Source of the DNA: a virus
Reading direction: 5' to 3' (one strand)
Length of the DNA: 39,370 nucleotides
IMG/VR virus record: IMGVR_UViG_3300028400_000205
Coordinates: 1-39,370 of that record
This document shows, one piece after another, positions 1 through 8,504 of this stretch. The position numbers and the translations under genes were made by a program. How positions within the stretch are numbered: position 1 is the stretch's first letter; each line of letters opens with the position of its first letter. The notes below the pieces were generated by a model that saw only the letters and a list, made by a program, of their open reading frames with translations, was not told where the DNA came from and did not search any database.

Positions 1-1207
1 TATATTCGGCATGTGGTCCCATTGCATCTAAACTTGCACCCACACTAACTGAATCAAATTTACGCCAAAAATCAAATACCTCTCTATCTTTTAATTTTGT
101 TTTTGTAAAGTTGGTATTATAAATTAAGCGGACATCAAACTTTTTACGTTTTTCAAGTTCTTCTAAAATTATATAATGTTCGTCCATCATTAACGGTTCG
201 CCGCCGGCAAAATAAATTTGTTCTACACAATCAATATGTTCCATTAATTGTTCAATCATATCTGTTTCGGACCGACCAGCAATTTGTAATGCTTTATTAT
301 TTTTTGCCCATTCCGGACCAGCTAATATCGTTTGATCTTTATACCACGATGAACTAAAAATATGACCGCAACTGCGACAACTTAAATTACATAAATTTGA
401 AAAACGTATATCCCAATAAATCATTTCAAAATTATTCAATGATCCATCAGCATTTGTTTCTTTAACTTTACTTATATGATGACCGTGATGTTTATTTGCA
501 GAGTTTCTACCGCTAAAAAATCCATGTTTTTCTTGCTCATAACAGGCCTGACAGGCTTCGTTTGGTTTGTTAGAAAGCATATCAAGACGCAACTGATTCA
601 TATCATTACTATTGATAATTTCTTTAATTGTATTTCTTTTAACACTACCAACCGAACAGTTCATTTTTGTAAAACAACACGGATATGCTGCCCCATTAGG
701 GTGAGCATGTAAATGTATCCATGGATAGATACAAAATGTGTCACTCTTAAGAAGTAATTCTTTTTCATAATCATCTAATTCACTTAAACTAATTTTCCAC
801 GGAATTCGAGATCCATATTCATATATTTTTGGCTTTTTATCAATAATTTCTTTTTGAAATTCTCCATCAATTATTTCAAATTTAATTTCAACTGGATCGG
901 TACTAATATTCTTTAAATTGTTTATTTCTTGCCTAATATTAGGATTTGTAGTTTTAATAACAACAAAAAAATTACTAATATCGACTTTGTTAATTACTTC
1001 TTGAATTGTTTGTAATCTAAGCCCAATTGAATTTTCTGGATCATAACTATCCTTTGTATATTCAAAATAAATACGATCATTATTATTAAATACTTTTTTA
1101 TAATGTTGTTTACATTGATTTGTTAACCAATCTACAAATTCATCGTGTAATTCAAATGATTCGTAGACACCATCTATTTTAATTGTTGCAATTTCATTAA
1201 TCATCAT
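1..1207 (-). CDS. Radical SAM protein with twitch-like Cys region (3' end outside window)
   Basis: About 402 codons are visible and the gene runs off the left edge. The radical-SAM cluster motif CX3CX2C is at Cys273/277/280 (CNLSCRSC), followed by a GGEP SAM-binding motif in the context YFAGGEPLM. Upstream, from Cys159 on, there is a Cys-rich region (CIYPW, PCC, and ACQAC before the core) of the kind that binds an auxiliary Fe-S cluster in SPASM/twitch enzymes. The first ~150 residues have no motif I recognise. Start: two adjacent ATGs at 1207 and 1204; 1207 lies 6 nt after the stop of the 73-aa gene, with only a weak purine-rich AAAAGAAA before it. It is the last visible gene of the cassette. 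Family assignment is secure; substrate and reaction are unknown. It is more diverged from the other three radical-SAM proteins than two of them are from each other. Confidence 0.88.
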   Translation of the reverse strand, partial: MMINEIATIKIDGVYESFELHDEFVDWLTNQCKQHYKKVFNNNDRIYFEYTKDSYDPENSIGLRLQTIQEVINKVDISNFFVVIKTTNPNIRQEINNLKNISTDPVEIKFEIIDGEFQKEIIDKKPKIYEYGSRIPWKISLSELDDYEKELLLKSDTFCIYPWIHLHAHPNGAAYPCCFTKMNCSVGSVKRNTIKEIINSNDMNQLRLDMLSNKPNEACQACYEQEKHGFFSGRNSANKHHGHHISKVKETNADGSLNNFEMIYWDIRFSNLCNLSCRSCGHIFSSSWYKDQTILAGPEWAKNNKALQIAGRSETDMIEQLMEHIDCVEQIYFAGGEPLMMDEHYIILEELEKRKKFDVRLIYNTNFTKTKLKDREVFDFWRKFDSVSVGASLDAMGPHAEY

Positions 1208-1213
1208 TTTCTT

Positions 1214-1435
1214 TTATTGATTCCACCATTTTAATTTAAACCATAAAGCTTCTTCATCATTCATAAAATTTAATGTCATTCCTTCTCTTGTATTCAAACC
1301 TTGTTTTGTATTTTCCTGCAACCATAATGCAAGTTCTTTTTCGTGTGCTACCCACCACTGTGGATCTGTAATAATAAATATTGGCCGTTTAAGCACTTCG
1401 TCATATGTTTCTACAAATTTCGATTTAAAGCTCAT
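1214..1435 (-). CDS. 73-aa Trp-rich small protein between radical-SAM genes
   Basis: A short hypothetical protein between two radical-SAM genes. It overlaps the end of the 450-aa radical-SAM gene by 11 nt and stops 6 nt before the next one. Seven of 73 residues are Trp, in two patches: DPQWW...LALWLQ in the middle and ALWFKLKWWNQ at the C-terminus. There is no signal peptide or membrane segment. Two readings are open. It may be a small conserved phage protein; a C-terminal pattern of acidic residues followed by a hydrophobic xWFxLKW strand is something I associate with many small marine-phage proteins. Or it may be a peptide substrate of the flanking radical-SAM enzymes, which often act on Trp or Lys side chains. 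The sequence does not decide between them. Coding status is supported by tight overlap packing on both sides. Confidence 0.7.
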   Translation of the reverse strand: MSFKSKFVETYDEVLKRPIFIITDPQWWVAHEKELALWLQENTKQGLNTREGMTLNFMNDEEALWFKLKWWNQ

Positions 1436-2777
1436 TGTACCATTTAGCTAATTTTGGAAAAGTGTTAACAAAATCTTTGTTGCGACGTTTGTCATATTGA
1501 CTATAGAATTGCTTAAAGTCATTATGAAGTGATGGCATATCAAAAGTATCATCATGCGGTGTTTTGACAATATCAAGATAATCAATTAACCGTTGAACCT
1601 GATTAATTTCCATTTGATGCAGCAAAGGGCTATTCTTATATGTGTCTAGCCACGATTCTAAATCATTCCGAAATTCCATTCGTAATTTATCTGGTAATAC
1701 CAACGGGCTTTGAAATGAAGGGAAACGTAGAATATTTAATGAAAATGTTGGATAATTTTTTCCATATTCATCTTTTAATATCATTAATTTGGTAAGAAAT
1801 TTTGGTAATGATTCAAGACATAATGCGTTAATGGTGCACATCATATGGAATCCATCGACCTTGCCTTTTCTGAGGATTTTATGAATATTACTCATCCATT
1901 TATGCCATTCTAGCCCGTCGCGAATATATTCTGCTTGATCAAAAATACTTTCATTACTGGTGTATAGTTGAAAATTTTTAATATGATGTGTGGCTTCTAT
2001 TAATTTATCTATTAGATCATTATTGGCGCAAAGATTACTATTTAACGCAAATTGCATATCTGGCTCATCCTCAATAAATTTATCAAGCAATCTCCAGGTA
2101 TATCCGCTCATTAATGGTTCGCCACCAGTGAGTCTTAATTCTTGCAAAGTATATTTTAAATCGCTATCCCACCATTTAAAAAATGCTTCGGCATATGGAT
2201 TTTCTTCATTTATTTTATAAAGTTGGGCAGAATCGTGAGTATGAGTAAAATGATTTCTTCCATCGCTTATTAAATTTTGATATGGTCCGTTATTTTTTAT
2301 ATCTTTAACCCAAGATGAACTAAAAGCAGGATTACAGTAACTACAAGCAAAATTACAAGTTCTATCAAAGGCGATTTCAAGTGTTTTGAGATTAATATCT
2401 TCTGAATGGTTTGTTTTAATTGCATTCTGGAGATCCTCTTCATTATATATTACACTTTTATAAGCTCGGTCGCTTATTGCATCTTTGCCCATATCTTCAA
2501 TTCGCCAACAATATTGACAACCCACAGGTCTTTCGCCACATTGCATCATTCTTCTGTCTTCTTTTTTTTGATCGGTATTATGAATAGCTTTTGGATTTAA
2601 TTTTATTTCTTCAAGAGAAATCTTATGTGCTGGTGGATGATGGCAACTTGTTGTCATTCCGCTGCCTAACCAAATCGTGGCGTTATACCATTTAGCAAGA
2701 CACAATGATGGACTAAACGAATTAAGATATTCGAGAACTTCTTTATCTGTTTTTCTTCCGTTTTTGCGTAAACTCAT
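1425..2777 (-). CDS. Radical SAM protein with N-terminal twitch-like region (450 aa)
   Basis: The radical-SAM CX3CX2C motif is at Cys141/145/148 (CNFACSYC), followed by LTGGEPLMS. The N-terminal region contains five further cysteines, Cys26, Cys45, Cys80, Cys87 and Cys90, in SLCLAKW, SCHHPP and CGERPxxCxYCW, probably ligands of an auxiliary [4Fe-4S] cluster placed before the core rather than after it. It is a clear paralogue of the 468-aa protein at 3932-5338; the CLAKW, HPPxHKI, HNT and CGERP blocks are shared. The start ATG lies one nucleotide after the stop of the preceding 395-aa gene (TAATATG), consistent with coupled translation. The final 40 residues include a YDKRRNxDFxxxFPxL segment also present at the end of the paralogue. 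The product formed is unknown. Confidence 0.9.
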   Translation of the reverse strand: MSLRKNGRKTDKEVLEYLNSFSPSLCLAKWYNATIWLGSGMTTSCHHPPAHKISLEEIKLNPKAIHNTDQKKEDRRMMQCGERPVGCQYCWRIEDMGKDAISDRAYKSVIYNEEDLQNAIKTNHSEDINLKTLEIAFDRTCNFACSYCNPAFSSSWVKDIKNNGPYQNLISDGRNHFTHTHDSAQLYKINEENPYAEAFFKWWDSDLKYTLQELRLTGGEPLMSGYTWRLLDKFIEDEPDMQFALNSNLCANNDLIDKLIEATHHIKNFQLYTSNESIFDQAEYIRDGLEWHKWMSNIHKILRKGKVDGFHMMCTINALCLESLPKFLTKLMILKDEYGKNYPTFSLNILRFPSFQSPLVLPDKLRMEFRNDLESWLDTYKNSPLLHQMEINQVQRLIDYLDIVKTPHDDTFDMPSLHNDFKQFYSQYDKRRNKDFVNTFPKLAKWYNEL

Positions 2778-2778
2778 A

Positions 2779-3966
2779 TTATTTTTCTTTTATCAAAAAC
2801 TCTAATTCTTTTGGTGTTGTAATATTATGCCTTTCATTAAATTGTTTAAAAAAATTCTGTTGGTCTTTTCGGACTTCATGATTGAATTTTGTATTCTGAA
2901 GAATTGATATCAGAGTATTAATTTGCATATATTCTTTATCAAATTTATATCGTAATGTTGATTTTGGCAATAATTTTTCTATTTCTAATTTAATTTTTTC
3001 TAACTTAGGAATTGCCATTTCTTTTTCTTCTTCTTTTAATATTTCAAATGAACATATTCTTGGCTGCACACATGGTGACATAAACCAATTAATTCTTTCT
3101 AAATAATCCTCCTTAAGAGCATATATGAATTCATATAATTTGTCAATTCCAAAAATTGTATGGGCAGTAATTAAAGAATTAAAATGAATTCTGACAGGTG
3201 TCTGAGTGAAAAGAAAATTCAAATTTTTATTAAAAATTTTCCAATCAAACCCATACCGAATATATTCTTGAACATTTGGATTAACTGTATCCAAACTCGG
3301 ATTTATCCCTAAAACTCGACCATCTGCAAATGATAAGAATTTATCCAATGTTTTTGTATTAGGAAAACTTAAATTACTCGAAACAAAAATTTTCTTTATG
3401 TTTGAAAGATCAGCATTAGAAAGAATTTCGTATAGAACATCGCCCATAAATGGCTCACCGCCTGAAATAAACAACGAGGTAATTTGTGGATTTTTATCTA
3501 GATACTCTAAAAAAACCTCAGCTGGTTTATTTTCACATTCGACACCATCATAATACACCGACGAATCATACTTTAGTTTTATACGCCCATTAAGTTTTTC
3601 ATCTGTTTGCCACCGAGAACTATATTTTGCATTACAATATGTACATTGAAAATTACAAAGATTTCCGAGAACTAAAGTTGCTTTTACGTTATCGTGCCAT
3701 TCCTTAGCTAACCTAATTTTATATTGACGTAAACTTTCTTGGCCACTATCCTCTATTTCCCAACAATAACTGCACCCTTCATCTCTAATTCCATTTAAAG
3801 AATTTTCTCGACGTTTTTCAAATTCTTCAGGTTCTAAAATATCAATTGGTTTTGATTTGCAACATGCATAGGAATACCCTTGCGAAGGTGCAAAATATAA
3901 ATCGTTCCAGTGCCCTGGACAAAATGAATTTTTATTTTTGTCGTTCAGCATAATATCTGCATTCAT
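2779..3966 (-). CDS. Radical SAM protein, divergent member (395 aa)
   Basis: Radical-SAM core with CX3CX2C at Cys104/108/111 (CNFQCTYC) and FISGGEPFMG. The N-terminal cysteine set is shorter than in its neighbours: Cys16 (FCPGHW), Cys35-Cys36 (ACCKS) and Cys65/68 (GCSYCWEIED). The CxYCWxxED signature is shared with the 450- and 468-aa proteins, but the HPPxHKI and CGERP blocks are missing. It ends with a FNERHNIT segment related to the end motif of the paralogues. It overlaps the 468-aa gene by 35 nt, the longest overlap in the cassette. M1 at 3966 is used; a second ATG at 3951 (M6) is possible and neither has a strong Shine-Dalgarno. Family certain, reaction unknown. Confidence 0.9.
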   Translation of the reverse strand: MNADIMLNDKNKNSFCPGHWNDLYFAPSQGYSYACCKSKPIDILEPEEFEKRRENSLNGIRDEGCSYCWEIEDSGQESLRQYKIRLAKEWHDNVKATLVLGNLCNFQCTYCNAKYSSRWQTDEKLNGRIKLKYDSSVYYDGVECENKPAEVFLEYLDKNPQITSLFISGGEPFMGDVLYEILSNADLSNIKKIFVSSNLSFPNTKTLDKFLSFADGRVLGINPSLDTVNPNVQEYIRYGFDWKIFNKNLNFLFTQTPVRIHFNSLITAHTIFGIDKLYEFIYALKEDYLERINWFMSPCVQPRICSFEILKEEEKEMAIPKLEKIKLEIEKLLPKSTLRYKFDKEYMQINTLISILQNTKFNHEVRKDQQNFFKQFNERHNITTPKELEFLIKEK

Positions 3967-5338
3967 CCCAAAATGGCTTTAGATCGGGAAATACCTCTAA
4001 AAAATTTGTATTATGTCTTTTATCATATTCATTAAAAAAATTGTAAAAGTCGGCTTTTTTGCGTTCTACATTATTTGTTCCTTGTCGCATCAGAGTTATA
4101 TCTCTATCCAGACGCTGAACTTCGTAATCTTTAAATCCTTTAAATCGATTGTTTGGTGATTCAAGATTTTCGAGCATAAACTGTTTTGACTTTTCTAATT
4201 TTTCAACATAATGTTCTGGTAATATTTGCATACTCATCCATTCTGGATGACGCAAAATTGGTGTGTCGAACCAAACCCGCTGAAAATTATTACTGTATTC
4301 TTTTCGCAAATATAAAATATATCGTAGAAGTAAATCTAAATTATGAATAGATAAATTACTCATTGTAATGATAAATGTAATACTACTATAACTTGGTATT
4401 TCACTTAAAAACTGTTCAACCCTTTTAATAAGTAAATTAAAATCGAGACCACTCCTTATATATTCTGCATGTTTCCCCCATGTGTCAACTGAAACATATT
4501 GCATAAAATGTTCAATGTTACCAGTGGTTAATTTTTTTACATACGAAATATATTTTTCCCATAATTTTTCTTCTACTGAAAAATTACTTGTAACATTAAG
4601 ATGTAAATCTGGTTTTGAGTTTTCGAGTACATAATCAAAAACCTTATAAGTATTTTTATCCATGAGTGGTTCACCACCAGTCATTCGAAAATGCACTAAC
4701 TCTTTGTATAATTCTGGCCACCATTTCCAAAATGCTTCGAGGTAAGGATTATATTCTCTGTTTGGTATTGGCCGCCTATCGCCTGTAAAATACATAGGGT
4801 CGTTGTGTGGTTGTGTAGTGGGATAGGCTCCGTATTTCTTTACTTCTTTCATCCAGGTTGATGAAAACTGTGGGCTACAATAAGAACATGCTAAGTTACA
4901 TGCATTATTAAAATTTACTTCGACATATGAAGGAATTACATTTGATTCTGGGTTTGAAACAATTGCATCAAAATCTTTTGCTGCCCAGGGCTCGCCACTT
5001 CGGTAATGCCGATCACTTAATTTTCCTTGATCTTCCATGTCCCAACAATAGCTACACTCCAAAGGACGTTCCCCACACATCATTTGTTTTCGTGCTTTAA
5101 ATTTTTGTTTGGTATTATGAAGTGCTGACGGATCTTTTTTAATATCTTCAATATTGATTTTGTGCAACGGTGGATGGTAACAAGAGTTATTAAGTCCTGT
5201 GGATAAATGTAAAGATACCTGTTTCCATTTAGCAAGACAAAACGAAGGACTAACAGAATCAAGTTTTTCTTTCATTAACTCTGCATCTGACAAAAATTTA
5301 CTTTTAAAATTTTTATCTACTTCGTCGCCTTTATTCAT
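3932..5338 (-). CDS. Radical SAM protein with N-terminal twitch-like region (468 aa)
   Basis: First of the four radical-SAM genes in transcription order. CX3CX2C is at Cys147/151/154 (CNLACSYC), followed by MTGGEPLMD. N-terminal auxiliary-type cysteines are Cys34 (FCLAKW), Cys53 (SCYHPP), Cys88 (CGERP), Cys95 and Cys98 (CSYCW). Start: ATG at 5338, which shares one base with the TAA of the upstream 311-aa gene (TAATG) and is preceded by AAGAAGG on the mRNA. The in-frame TTG six bases earlier is less likely. The strong similarity to the 450-aa protein, including a common C-terminal FFNEYDKRHNxxF motif, indicates a gene duplication with the 395-aa gene lying between the two copies. Peptide or small-molecule modification is likely from family knowledge, but no substrate can be named. 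Confidence 0.9.
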   Translation of the reverse strand: MNKGDEVDKNFKSKFLSDAELMKEKLDSVSPSFCLAKWKQVSLHLSTGLNNSCYHPPLHKINIEDIKKDPSALHNTKQKFKARKQMMCGERPLECSYCWDMEDQGKLSDRHYRSGEPWAAKDFDAIVSNPESNVIPSYVEVNFNNACNLACSYCSPQFSSTWMKEVKKYGAYPTTQPHNDPMYFTGDRRPIPNREYNPYLEAFWKWWPELYKELVHFRMTGGEPLMDKNTYKVFDYVLENSKPDLHLNVTSNFSVEEKLWEKYISYVKKLTTGNIEHFMQYVSVDTWGKHAEYIRSGLDFNLLIKRVEQFLSEIPSYSSITFIITMSNLSIHNLDLLLRYILYLRKEYSNNFQRVWFDTPILRHPEWMSMQILPEHYVEKLEKSKQFMLENLESPNNRFKGFKDYEVQRLDRDITLMRQGTNNVERKKADFYNFFNEYDKRHNTNFLEVFPDLKPFWDECRYYAERQK

Positions 5339-6273
5339 TACCAACCTTCTTGTTCTCTAATAACATCAATTTCTCTAACCATTATACCCCTATTATAAAA
5401 ATCTGATTTATAATGACATTTAAAGAATGTGCTATAACCTTTGTCACACAAATCTATCATCGGCAAATCTAATTGCTCATTAAGTTCATTTCCTAACGTG
5501 GCGAGCTGTAAACCAAGTTCATTATGATTAACATTTTTCTTATATATTTCTTCTAGATTTGGAAACCACTGTACTTCTTTATAATTCCAATCTGTAAGCA
5601 TGGTCATGTGTGTTCCCATACGCGCACCAAGTATAGCATATAAACCATATTCTACATCAGCACCTATATTATGCCAGATAGTTAGGTTGTCCATGTTGCG
5701 CTTGTGTACCGCATCTTTAAACTCTCCAATTGTAGGCTTTGAACCTTTATTAAGACACATTTTAACACCTTCGCGAAATCCTGCCCTCCATGCATGGAAT
5801 TCACTACCATTAGGATATGTAGTACTATAGCAATCGTGCATTGCCCAATAATATGGGTCGAAACAAAATTCGACATCTGTATCGTCACTTCCTTCACTAT
5901 TTTCGTGGGTTTTCATATTGTAAATAAATTCTTTGGTCCAACAACTAATACCTCCATTACCATACATCAACCCATTAATGTAATTTTTGGCGCGCCAACG
6001 AAATACTGCCTTCTCATATTCTTCATTTGGAAATTCGAGTGTTTCATTAAAAAATTCAAAATCAGGTAAATTATCACCATCAATTAAAATAAAACGATCA
6101 GTATCACTAACATCAGCAGCCGCTTTATGTGCAGCATCACTTCCCTGGACACCGTCAACACGTTTTGCCCACGGAATCATATTTTTTATTTTTACCCAAA
6201 ATTCTTCTTTTTGCGGCTCATCAAAACTTAGATATATTACATCTAAATCAGCGATATCAATACTCTTACTCAT
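5338..6273 (-). CDS. GT-A glycosyltransferase-like protein (311 aa)
   Basis: A soluble protein with a GT-A-type layout: an N-terminal nucleotide-binding-like strand (DVIYLSFDEP), then a strand ending in ILIDGDN at residues 62-68, where DGD takes the place of the DxD metal and nucleotide-sugar motif. The later part is rich in aromatic residues (WRAKNYINGLMYGNGG, FCFDPYYWAMHD) and contains HAWRAGFREGVK, possibly the acceptor side. It overlaps the 106-aa gene by 8 nt and is coupled to the radical-SAM gene through TAATG. The family call rests on the strand-DxD pattern and on two further GT-like genes in the same operon, not on a full domain match, so the sugar donor and acceptor are unknown. Confidence 0.65.
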   Translation of the reverse strand: MSKSIDIADLDVIYLSFDEPQKEEFWVKIKNMIPWAKRVDGVQGSDAAHKAAADVSDTDRFILIDGDNLPDFEFFNETLEFPNEEYEKAVFRWRAKNYINGLMYGNGGISCWTKEFIYNMKTHENSEGSDDTDVEFCFDPYYWAMHDCYSTTYPNGSEFHAWRAGFREGVKMCLNKGSKPTIGEFKDAVHKRNMDNLTIWHNIGADVEYGLYAILGARMGTHMTMLTDWNYKEVQWFPNLEEIYKKNVNHNELGLQLATLGNELNEQLDLPMIDLCDKGYSTFFKCHYKSDFYNRGIMVREIDVIREQEGW

Positions 6274-6586
6274 AAGTTTTAACCTTCCAGAAAGCTTCGT
6301 TTCCGACTATACTAATATCATTTTTAAGAGTTCCATATCCAGATGTTGATGGTACTAATTTACCAATTGGTATATTCTTTATTTTTTTTATCTTACCGTC
6401 TTTAACAATTATATCAAACCTACCAGCAGCATATTCATCTTTTGTTATGGTAATATAGTCACCCGGCAAGTCCTCCATTGAATAAGCAATTGGTAAATTT
6501 GTTTTTGGATCATAATATAATCGATATTCAATTTTTTTTGGCGATACTTCATCAACTAGGTCAAGAGCCTTAAAAAAATTTGTCAT
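6266..6586 (-). CDS. 106-aa conserved-type hypothetical protein
   Basis: I do not recognise the family. The sequence reads as a small mostly beta protein: EYRLYYDPKTNLPIAYSME, then DYITITKDEYAAG and FDIIVKDGKIKKI, with the phrase YYDPxTxxPIxY typical of a compact beta domain. It has no cysteines, signal peptide or membrane helix. The ATG at 6586 has a good Shine-Dalgarno (AAAGGAAT) inside the end of the preceding glycosyltransferase-like gene, which it overlaps by 17 nt, and it overlaps the following one by 8 nt. Its place between two GT-like genes suggests a partner or accessory subunit of the sugar-transfer step. This is inference from position only. Confidence 0.7.
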   Translation of the reverse strand: MTNFFKALDLVDEVSPKKIEYRLYYDPKTNLPIAYSMEDLPGDYITITKDEYAAGRFDIIVKDGKIKKIKNIPIGKLVPSTSGYGTLKNDISIVGNEAFWKVKTYE

Positions 6587-7382
6587 GGTAATATTCCTTT
6601 AATTTTTTATTGAAATCTTTTATGTAATAGTGAAATGGATATTCTTGATCAATAGTGTTAATACGTACCTGAGGACCATCAAATTCCCAAACCAATTCTT
6701 TTGTCCAATCTTCGCCTATTAAGTTATTAACTTTTCCTTTCATATGAATTATTGATGGATATGTGGTGTTAGGTAATGTTACTTTATCAATACCTATCAT
6801 TTTTGCTGCAATAGCATAAACTAAATCAGTTGTCCCATCGTCATTCATTCCCATTTTAATTTGTGTTTGAACTCTATTCCAATTATCAAAAAGATTTCTA
6901 ACCAAATCAAAAAAGTTCTTTGCTTCTTTACTTAATCTCCAATAGGTAATTGCATTATAGACATCTGGCAAATCATTTGCATCAAATATTTTTCTATATG
7001 TTCTATTAGTTATAATCTGATTTTGCCAATTACGAGCTTTTGTAGTTAAAACGACATCTCTTTTTTCAAACATCAACCACCAATGATCGATACTATGAGG
7101 GACAATCATATCAGCTTCAATTTTGATTGTTTCTCTAAAAGGACTTGCATAAAAAACTTGCCAATCATTTGCAAATAAATTATTATAATTAACAGGATAA
7201 GGAAATGTTTCTATATAATCAAAAACTCCATAGTCAACATCATCATGACAATCCGACAATAATGCAATTTTAGCATCTGGTGTGTGAAATCGGATACTTT
7301 TAGCACAAGTTACAGCACATTCAAGATACTCTTTACCGATTGCCCAAATAAGATATCCTCGATCATCTTTAACTGTTGGCAT
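6570..7382 (-). CDS. Glycosyltransferase-like protein (GT8-like GT-A fold, 270 aa)
   Basis: The N-terminus reads GYLIWAIGKEYLECAVTCAKSIR, the usual opening strand and helix of GT-A/GT8-like enzymes, followed by a second strand AKIALLSDC. An acidic motif EAD sits at residues 89-91 in ETIKIEADMIVP, where GT8 enzymes have DxD, so the first metal ligand would be Glu instead of Asp. A later HMKG segment near residue 213 could supply the C-terminal His metal ligand. The ATG at 7382 has a Shine-Dalgarno GAGGAA and overlaps the upstream gene by 14 nt. No membrane segment is present, so action in the host cytoplasm is expected. Donor and acceptor are unknown. Confidence 0.7.
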   Translation of the reverse strand: MPTVKDDRGYLIWAIGKEYLECAVTCAKSIRFHTPDAKIALLSDCHDDVDYGVFDYIETFPYPVNYNNLFANDWQVFYASPFRETIKIEADMIVPHSIDHWWLMFEKRDVVLTTKARNWQNQIITNRTYRKIFDANDLPDVYNAITYWRLSKEAKNFFDLVRNLFDNWNRVQTQIKMGMNDDGTTDLVYAIAAKMIGIDKVTLPNTTYPSIIHMKGKVNNLIGEDWTKELVWEFDGPQVRINTIDQEYPFHYYIKDFNKKLKEYYHDKFF

Positions 7383-8187
7383 TCACAATTTCCTCAAGTG
7401 ATTTTTTATTCATGCAATGAATATCATGATTACTAACAATACTTCTCATTGATCTTAATTTATTCATAAAAAATTTTTCATATTCGAGTTCGAATTCGTT
7501 TTCGTTAATTTGTTTAACCTTAATATCTGTTAATGCCGTTGGCAATCCCCATGGAATTGTTGGAATTGAAGTAATTCTATGACCATATGCAATTGATAAA
7601 GCAATACTAACTGCATAATCGTTACGAAAAGGTGCAGGCTCGAATTTATAGAGTTTACTATAAAAAGAATAATTTTCTCGTATCATTGCTAAAAAATCAA
7701 AAATTAACTTAGCAAAACTTGACTTTCTAAAAAATAAAACAGTTGCCCAATAATGAGGAAATTTTAACATTCCAAAAGTTTGATAAGATCTAAGACTATC
7801 TTTATTGGCCAAATCATAAGCATATCTATGACACAGAAAATTATGTGGCGAGTCAAATAAAAGATTTAATCGATCACTATTAACAATGTAATCGCTATCA
7901 ATTACGATTGTTTCATCATAAGGTGATAATTCATATGCTTGAAATCGATTAGCATTATACCATGAACTACGAAAATCAGATTCTGAAATATCAAAATTCC
8001 TTTGGTTTGCTTCTACCTTTTCCTTTAAGACTATATTGTGTTTTGTGTCACAAGCACTATTTTCGTCTGTTACAATAGTAGTAGGCAAACCAAGGAATTT
8101 TTCAACTCGGTTAGCGATCCATGTCGCTTGCTTAAAATAATTTATTTTTTCGTTATTAAATGCAAAAATTAAAATTCCACGAGTCAT
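7369..8187 (-). CDS. Glycosyltransferase-like protein (GT-A type, 272 aa)
   Basis: Opens with GILIFAFNNEKINYFKQA, a strand-helix unit like that of nucleotide-sugar enzymes, and carries a DxD motif DSD at residues 97-99 in ETIVIDSDYIV. Toward the C-terminus, VSNHDIHCMNK offers histidines that could complete a metal site. Same general architecture as the 270-aa protein, but little sequence in common beyond the motif positions, so it is either an old duplication or an independent acquisition. The start overlaps the stop of the 100-aa gene as ATGA. It is the first GT-like gene after the cassette promoter. Confidence 0.68.
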   Translation of the reverse strand: MTRGILIFAFNNEKINYFKQATWIANRVEKFLGLPTTIVTDENSACDTKHNIVLKEKVEANQRNFDISESDFRSSWYNANRFQAYELSPYDETIVIDSDYIVNSDRLNLLFDSPHNFLCHRYAYDLANKDSLRSYQTFGMLKFPHYWATVLFFRKSSFAKLIFDFLAMIRENYSFYSKLYKFEPAPFRNDYAVSIALSIAYGHRITSIPTIPWGLPTALTDIKVKQINENEFELEYEKFFMNKLRSMRSIVSNHDIHCMNKKSLEEIVNANS

Positions 8188-8486
8188 CGTTTTTTCTGTA
8201 ATTCTGAATATTCATTATACCAGGCGTTCATTTGTTCTTGCCAACGTTCTTTTGCCATACGGTATAATTCGGTCCCATTAACTTTGCATGGATTACCATA
8301 TTCGTCGGGTAAATAGATTTCATTATTAGATTCTGACATACTCGCATTTATTATATTCAATAATTCAGGGCCTGCTTTCCACATACCATCGTATGCTGAG
8401 AATAGCATTTTAGCTTCGTATTTTTCTTTAAGAATTCTTTTGGCTGACTCGTGATCAAAACGACGTTTTACATCTATACTATCCAT
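8184..8486 (-). CDS. 100-aa unknown, first gene of the accessory cassette
   Basis: A small charged, mostly helical protein (KRRFDHESAKRILKEKYEAKM in the first 30 residues, WQEQMNAWYNEYSELQKKR at the end) with a central NEIYLPDEYGNPCKV strand region. I do not recognise a function; it gives the impression of a conserved marine T4-like phage hypothetical. The start is set to the ATG at 8486, because the Shine-Dalgarno AGAGGT lies 6 nt before it. An in-frame ATG at 8516 is upstream of the -10 element and would not be in the transcript. The stop overlaps the next ATG as ATGA. Confidence 0.75.
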   Translation of the reverse strand: MDSIDVKRRFDHESAKRILKEKYEAKMLFSAYDGMWKAGPELLNIINASMSESNNEIYLPDEYGNPCKVNGTELYRMAKERWQEQMNAWYNEYSELQKKR

Positions 8487-8492
8487 AAAATT

Positions 8493-8498
8493 ACCTCT
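8493..8498 (-). promoter_or_regulatory. Shine-Dalgarno AGAGGT deciding the start of the 100-aa gene
   Basis: The mRNA-sense AGAGGT lies six bases before the ATG at 8486. It excludes the longer start at 8516 and sits at about the predicted transcription start, so the leader is very short. Confidence 0.75.
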
Positions 8499-8504
8499 AT
8501 GAAT

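Noticed and set aside
5080-5262. 60-codon minus-strand frame inside the 468-aa radical-SAM gene
   Set aside because: Out of frame with the Cys motifs of the real gene and without a ribosome site.
5338-5344. TTG start six bases before the 468-aa radical-SAM gene; the same situation at 35685 for gp53
   Set aside because: In both places an ATG forms a TAATG junction with the previous stop, a pattern repeated elsewhere in the window.
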